Shown here: one piece after another, positions 6,220 through 8,800 of the stretch | Layout of the letters: every line of letters begins with the position of its first letter | Numbering within the stretch: the first letter of the stretch is position 1 | Origin: Micromonosporaceae bacterium | GTDB taxonomy: Bacteria > Actinomycetota > Actinomycetes > Mycobacteriales > Micromonosporaceae | DNA: 8,800 nucleotides | Direction: 5' to 3' | NCBI GenBank assembly: GCA_019690055.1 | Contig: JADGGF010000160.1 | Span: 1-8,800 of the forward strand | The notes under the pieces: generated by a model | What the model was told of the DNA's origin: nothing | The model's input: the letters and a program-made list of their open reading frames with translations, nothing else | The model's database searches: none | Program-made: the position numbers and the translations under genes

Positions 6220-8612
6220 GACCGCTCCACCGACTGGTAGAGGTACTCCACGAGATCCCGGGTGTTCCGCATCCACCGCCGGCACTGCTCGACCGTGCCG
6301 GGCGCGTTGCCGTGAGCCGCGTCGTTGAGCGCCGAGATCGTCGACTGGAAGCGCCCAAGGTCGAGCGCCGGTAGCCGGGCCTCGGCGGCCCACCTACCGA
6401 GCAGGTCGAGTTGGTCCCGCGTCTTGCGAATGCCCCCGAGCGCCGACTCGATCTCGTCCTGGCCGCGCCCGTGGCGCCGGCCGAGGATCTCGATCAATGT
6501 CGTGACGGCGGTGTCCACGGCCTGCCGGCACAGGGCCAGAGTCATGGTCACGCGGGCGTCCGCGGTGCCGACCGACTCCCACTTTTCGCCCGTGAGCACG
6601 TTCTCCAGCTCCTTGAGCAGCGGCTCACCCGGCCAGCGGGCCGCCTCGACCTTCACGTGCGACCGCTGCCCGGGCAGGCGACGGAGCCGGATGTGCCGCG
6701 GCGTGTAGTCGAGCGCGCGCACCTCCCGCCAGAGCCGGTCGTCGTGCGTGAACACGATGACCTGGTAGCGCTCCGCGAGCCGGATCAGCTCCTGGGCCAG
6801 ATAGTTGACCCGGAAGGAGTCAAACGCATGGATGGGATCATCGAGGATCAGGAACCCGAACGGACTGTTCTCCTGGGTGGCCCGGGGCAGGTAGGCGGCC
6901 AGTGAGAGCGCGTTGCGCTGCCCGGTGCTCAGCACCTCGGCCCGGCCCGATCCGCCGCGTACGGGCGTCCCGTCCACGGCGAGTTCGTAGGTGACCTTCT
7001 GGGCCTGCCGTACGCCGCCGGCGAGGGCGACGTTGGTGAGGGTCAGGTCCGTGTCGGCGTTGAGGTCCCGCCAGATCTGGACGACCTTGTCCCGGATGGG
7101 GTGGAAAACCACGTCCCGCGTTTCCCTGATCCACCGTTCGACCGTGTTGGACAGCTTCGCCGCCGCGGCGCCCCGCGCGATCCGGGCGCGGACCCGGTCC
7201 ACCGCGTCCAACCAGGCCCGGATGTCGGCCCCCACCGTGGCGCGGCCGGCGATGGCGCTGTCGTAGCGGGCCTGGACGGCCTTGGCCATGCCCTCGTACC
7301 AGGCGGCGAGCTCCGCCGACTCGCTCATGAACTCGCGGACCGTCTCGGCGGTCAGCGTGTCGGCATGCAGGCGCTCCGTCGCGGCGCGAAGCCGGTGCCA
7401 CTGCTCGATGTGCTCCTCGGTGCCCGGCTCGTGCAGCCCCCGCAGGGCCTCGGCCGCAGCCGGGCTCAGCGACGGAGGCGCGTACCCGCGCAGCCGCTCG
7501 ACCGCCTCGACGACCGGCGCCTTGGCCTCGTGCACCGCCGCCAGCAACTCGCGCAGTCGCTCGGATTCCCTTCGGGCCCGGTCGGCCCAGGCCACGCCCG
7601 GCGTGCCGCAGACGGGGCACGTGTCGCGGTCGCGCAGGTCCGCGACGTACGCCCCGCTGGCCGCGAGGAGACGGTCGAGCACGTCCTGGATCGTGTCCGC
7701 GCCCGAGACCACTTGGGCCCGCGCCGCGTCCAGCTTCGCCACGGCCTGCGTGATCCGCTCGACGTCATCGCGGTCGACCGTCCACAGGGGAGGAATCGGA
7801 GGCATGGCCGGAGCAGCGTCCGACAGGTCGGCGATCAGTGCCCGCAGGCGCGCCGCTGCCGCCTCGGAGGGCACGTCCCCCGCCGCCAGCACCTCCCGGC
7901 TCAGGGTTTCGTCGCCGGTGGCCGCGAGCGACCGCTCCATGCGACTCCGGGGCTCGACCAGTTCCCGCTCCGCCGCTGTCTTGTCCTTCTTGATCTCATC
8001 GGACGCCTTCAGCAACCGCTCGAGGACACTGAGCGAAAGGGCCTGCTTGAGGAACTTGTGCAGGTCGCTGGGCTTGTCGATGACCGGCGACAACTCGGAG
8101 TAGAGCAGGACCGGCAGGTAGCGCTCGAACGCCTCGACCCACGAGGGCGGGACGGCATCCTCGCCGGCCCCCTTCTCGCTCCACCGCACCCCGGAGTCGT
8201 CACAGACGAGATCGACCGTACGCGTGCCGTTAGTGATCCTCACCGTAATGGCTCGCTGGCCCCAGTGAAGGTTCTCCTCGACCACGTTGGCCGGCGCCGC
8301 ACCGCCGTTACTGAGCGCCAGCCGGACGCCGTGCACCAGGCTCGACTTGCCCGTGCCGTTCCGCGCGGTCACGATGGTCAGCCCCGGGGTGGCCCCGAAC
8401 GTGACGCTGACCGGCTGCTCGCCGATTCCGATGTAGCCGGATACCCGAGCCCGCTCGATGTACCAGGGGCCGTCGGATATCTCCACCTCGGCCCCGGTGC
8501 GACCGCGCTCCTTCTCGATGATCTCCGCCGCGACCGCTCGCTGGTTCTCGGGCAGTTTCTCGATGGCCCGCGCCACGCCGTCCCAGGTCAGCAGGGCGCC
8601 CGTCTTCGTCAT
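6216..8612 (-). CDS. Rad50/SMC-like ABC ATPase with a single zinc-hook motif
   Basis: A 798-residue ABC-class ATPase of the SMC/RecF/Rad50 type, expected to act on DNA in the cytoplasm. In order: a short helical N-terminal region (1-45); Walker A RNGTGKSS at 84-91; an alpha-helical, charged middle (about 185-500), interrupted by CPVC at 332-335, which resembles a Rad50 zinc hook; ABC signature LSTGQ at 561-565; Walker B FLILDD at 587-592; and the H-loop FTHDDR at 621-626. A C-terminal extension of about 135 residues (660-798) is helical and contains ALNDAAHG (761-768), possibly a HEPN-like or partner-binding domain. That extension sets it apart from a plain Rad50/SbcC, and no SbcD nuclease is adjacent. 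The ATG is preceded by GGGGAGGG at an ideal distance. Similar ATPases with the FTHDD box are, from memory, widespread and uncharacterised in actinomycetes. Alternatives: RloC-like anticodon nuclease, a Lamassu-type or ABC three-component defence ATPase, or a repair protein; none is proven. Confidence 0.85.
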   Translation of the reverse strand: MTKTGALLTWDGVARAIEKLPENQRAVAAEIIEKERGRTGAEVEISDGPWYIERARVSGYIGIGEQPVSVTFGATPGLTIVTARNGTGKSSLVHGVRLALSNGGAAPANVVEENLHWGQRAITVRITNGTRTVDLVCDDSGVRWSEKGAGEDAVPPSWVEAFERYLPVLLYSELSPVIDKPSDLHKFLKQALSLSVLERLLKASDEIKKDKTAAERELVEPRSRMERSLAATGDETLSREVLAAGDVPSEAAAARLRALIADLSDAAPAMPPIPPLWTVDRDDVERITQAVAKLDAARAQVVSGADTIQDVLDRLLAASGAYVADLRDRDTCPVCGTPGVAWADRARRESERLRELLAAVHEAKAPVVEAVERLRGYAPPSLSPAAAEALRGLHEPGTEEHIEQWHRLRAATERLHADTLTAETVREFMSESAELAAWYEGMAKAVQARYDSAIAGRATVGADIRAWLDAVDRVRARIARGAAAAKLSNTVERWIRETRDVVFHPIRDKVVQIWRDLNADTDLTLTNVALAGGVRQAQKVTYELAVDGTPVRGGSGRAEVLSTGQRNALSLAAYLPRATQENSPFGFLILDDPIHAFDSFRVNYLAQELIRLAERYQVIVFTHDDRLWREVRALDYTPRHIRLRRLPGQRSHVKVEAARWPGEPLLKELENVLTGEKWESVGTADARVTMTLALCRQAVDTAVTTLIEILGRRHGRGQDEIESALGGIRKTRDQLDLLGRWAAEARLPALDLGRFQSTISALNDAAHGNAPGTVEQCRRWMRNTRDLVEYLYQSVERS

Positions 8613-8617
8613 GAATA

Positions 8618-8625
8618 CCCTCCCC
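8618..8625 (-). promoter_or_regulatory. Ribosome binding site of the ABC ATPase gene
   Basis: GGGGAGGG on the minus strand, five bases before the ATG at 8612. It is the strongest Shine-Dalgarno sequence in the window and fixes the start. Confidence 0.8.
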
Positions 8626-8645
8626 GTTGTCCCGACGAGCCCACA

Positions 8646-8672
8646 ATTCCGCGCCGCTCGCCGGAGCGGAAT
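8646..8672. promoter_or_regulatory. Dyad in the ABC ATPase leader, possible operator
   Basis: Perfect 7-base arms ATTCCGC (8646-8652) and GCGGAAT (8666-8672) are separated by 13 bases, giving a centre-to-centre distance of 20 bases, close to two helical turns. It ends 33 bases before the start codon. It could bind a dimeric repressor or form a leader hairpin; chance is possible in GC-rich DNA. Confidence 0.3.
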
Positions 8673-8770
8673 CTGCGAGCGACTCTGGCGCGCGTTTGAT
8701 CAGCAAATAGCGTTACAGAATACAGCTGAGTGGACAGTGATCGTACGCCTTTCTCATGACGGCGTGTCGC

Positions 8771-8789
8771 CCACAAAATGGCCACAAAA
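8771..8789. repeat. CCACAAAA direct repeat, one helical turn apart
   Basis: CCACAAAA occurs at 8771-8778 and again at 8782-8789, with an 11-base period. On the minus strand this reads TTTTGTGG twice, about 160 bases upstream of the ABC ATPase start. The phasing would suit a regulator binding one DNA face, but no known regulator is assigned. Confidence 0.35.
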
Positions 8790-8800
8790 GAAACTAAAGG

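Larger units (their letters stand above)
8613..8800 (-). promoter_or_regulatory. Upstream region of the ABC ATPase operon
   Basis: This stretch has no convincing gene on either strand. An AT-richer patch at about 8695-8730 and another at 8771-8800 suggest promoter or operator DNA for the minus-strand operon, but I cannot assign a firm -35/-10 pair. It includes the dyad, the short direct repeat and the ribosome binding site listed separately. Confidence 0.4.

Noticed and set aside
6220..6393. A 58-codon upstream extension of the 128-residue protein
   Set aside because: It is out-of-frame sequence inside the ATPase gene; the GTG at 6219 with the GTGA overlap and GGAG site is the better start.
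6216..8612. Calling the ABC ATPase SbcC or RecN
   Set aside because: The coiled-coil region is too short, an SbcD partner is absent, and it has a C-terminal extension after the H-loop.
7101..8699. A 532-codon open frame on the plus strand opposite the ABC ATPase gene
   Set aside because: It is Arg/Pro/Gly-rich with no family resemblance, and lies wholly antisense to a gene with all ABC motifs. Long antisense frames are expected in high-GC DNA.
8757..8798. Short plus-strand open frame starting ATGACGGCG
   Set aside because: Only 13 codons, no ribosome binding site and no recognisable product.

Overview
The window is very GC-rich with strong GC bias at third codon positions, GTG starts and actinobacterial protein families, so the source is probably a filamentous actinomycete. 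A Micromonosporaceae member is my best guess, but that is inference. The strand switches repeatedly and the content looks accessory: DNA- and nucleotide-handling proteins plus three copies of one long palindromic repeat. I see no tRNA, rRNA, transposase, integrase or CRISPR array.

Layout, left to right. (1) A lipoprotein of the serine beta-lactamase/penicillin-binding-protein-like fold (1-894, +), whose annotated start is the first base of the window. (2) Palindromic repeat copy R1 (931-1000). (3) A lone AbiEi-type winged-helix plus DUF559 nuclease-like protein (1068-2048, +), whose stop codon lies in repeat copy R2 (2044-2097). (4) A three-gene module: a HelD-like superfamily 1 helicase (2262-4370, +), meeting tail to tail a two-gene operon on the other strand made of a ParA-type ATPase (4779-5687) and a small SAP-like protein (4365-4769). 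(5) Repeat copy R3 (5788-5833). (6) A second minus-strand operon: a Rad50/SMC-like ABC ATPase with one CPVC zinc-hook motif (6216-8612) and, overlapping it by four bases, a 128-residue protein of unknown function (5833-6219) whose stop codon lies in R3. (7) A 188-base upstream region (8613-8800) with a strong ribosome binding site, a dyad and a short direct repeat, but no convincing gene.

How the parts may work together. The helicase, SAP-like protein and ParA sit between direct copies of the repeat (R2 and R3), and the helicase and SAP-like genes each carry one rare TTA leucine codon. The ABC ATPase and the 128-residue protein are translationally coupled and are probably partners in a complex. 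A nuclease-like protein, a helicase, a ParA without a visible ParB, and a Rad50-like ATPase side by side resemble a genome-defence or DNA-maintenance island. No single gene here is a diagnostic component of a named defence system that I can recognise, so a defence role is a hypothesis.
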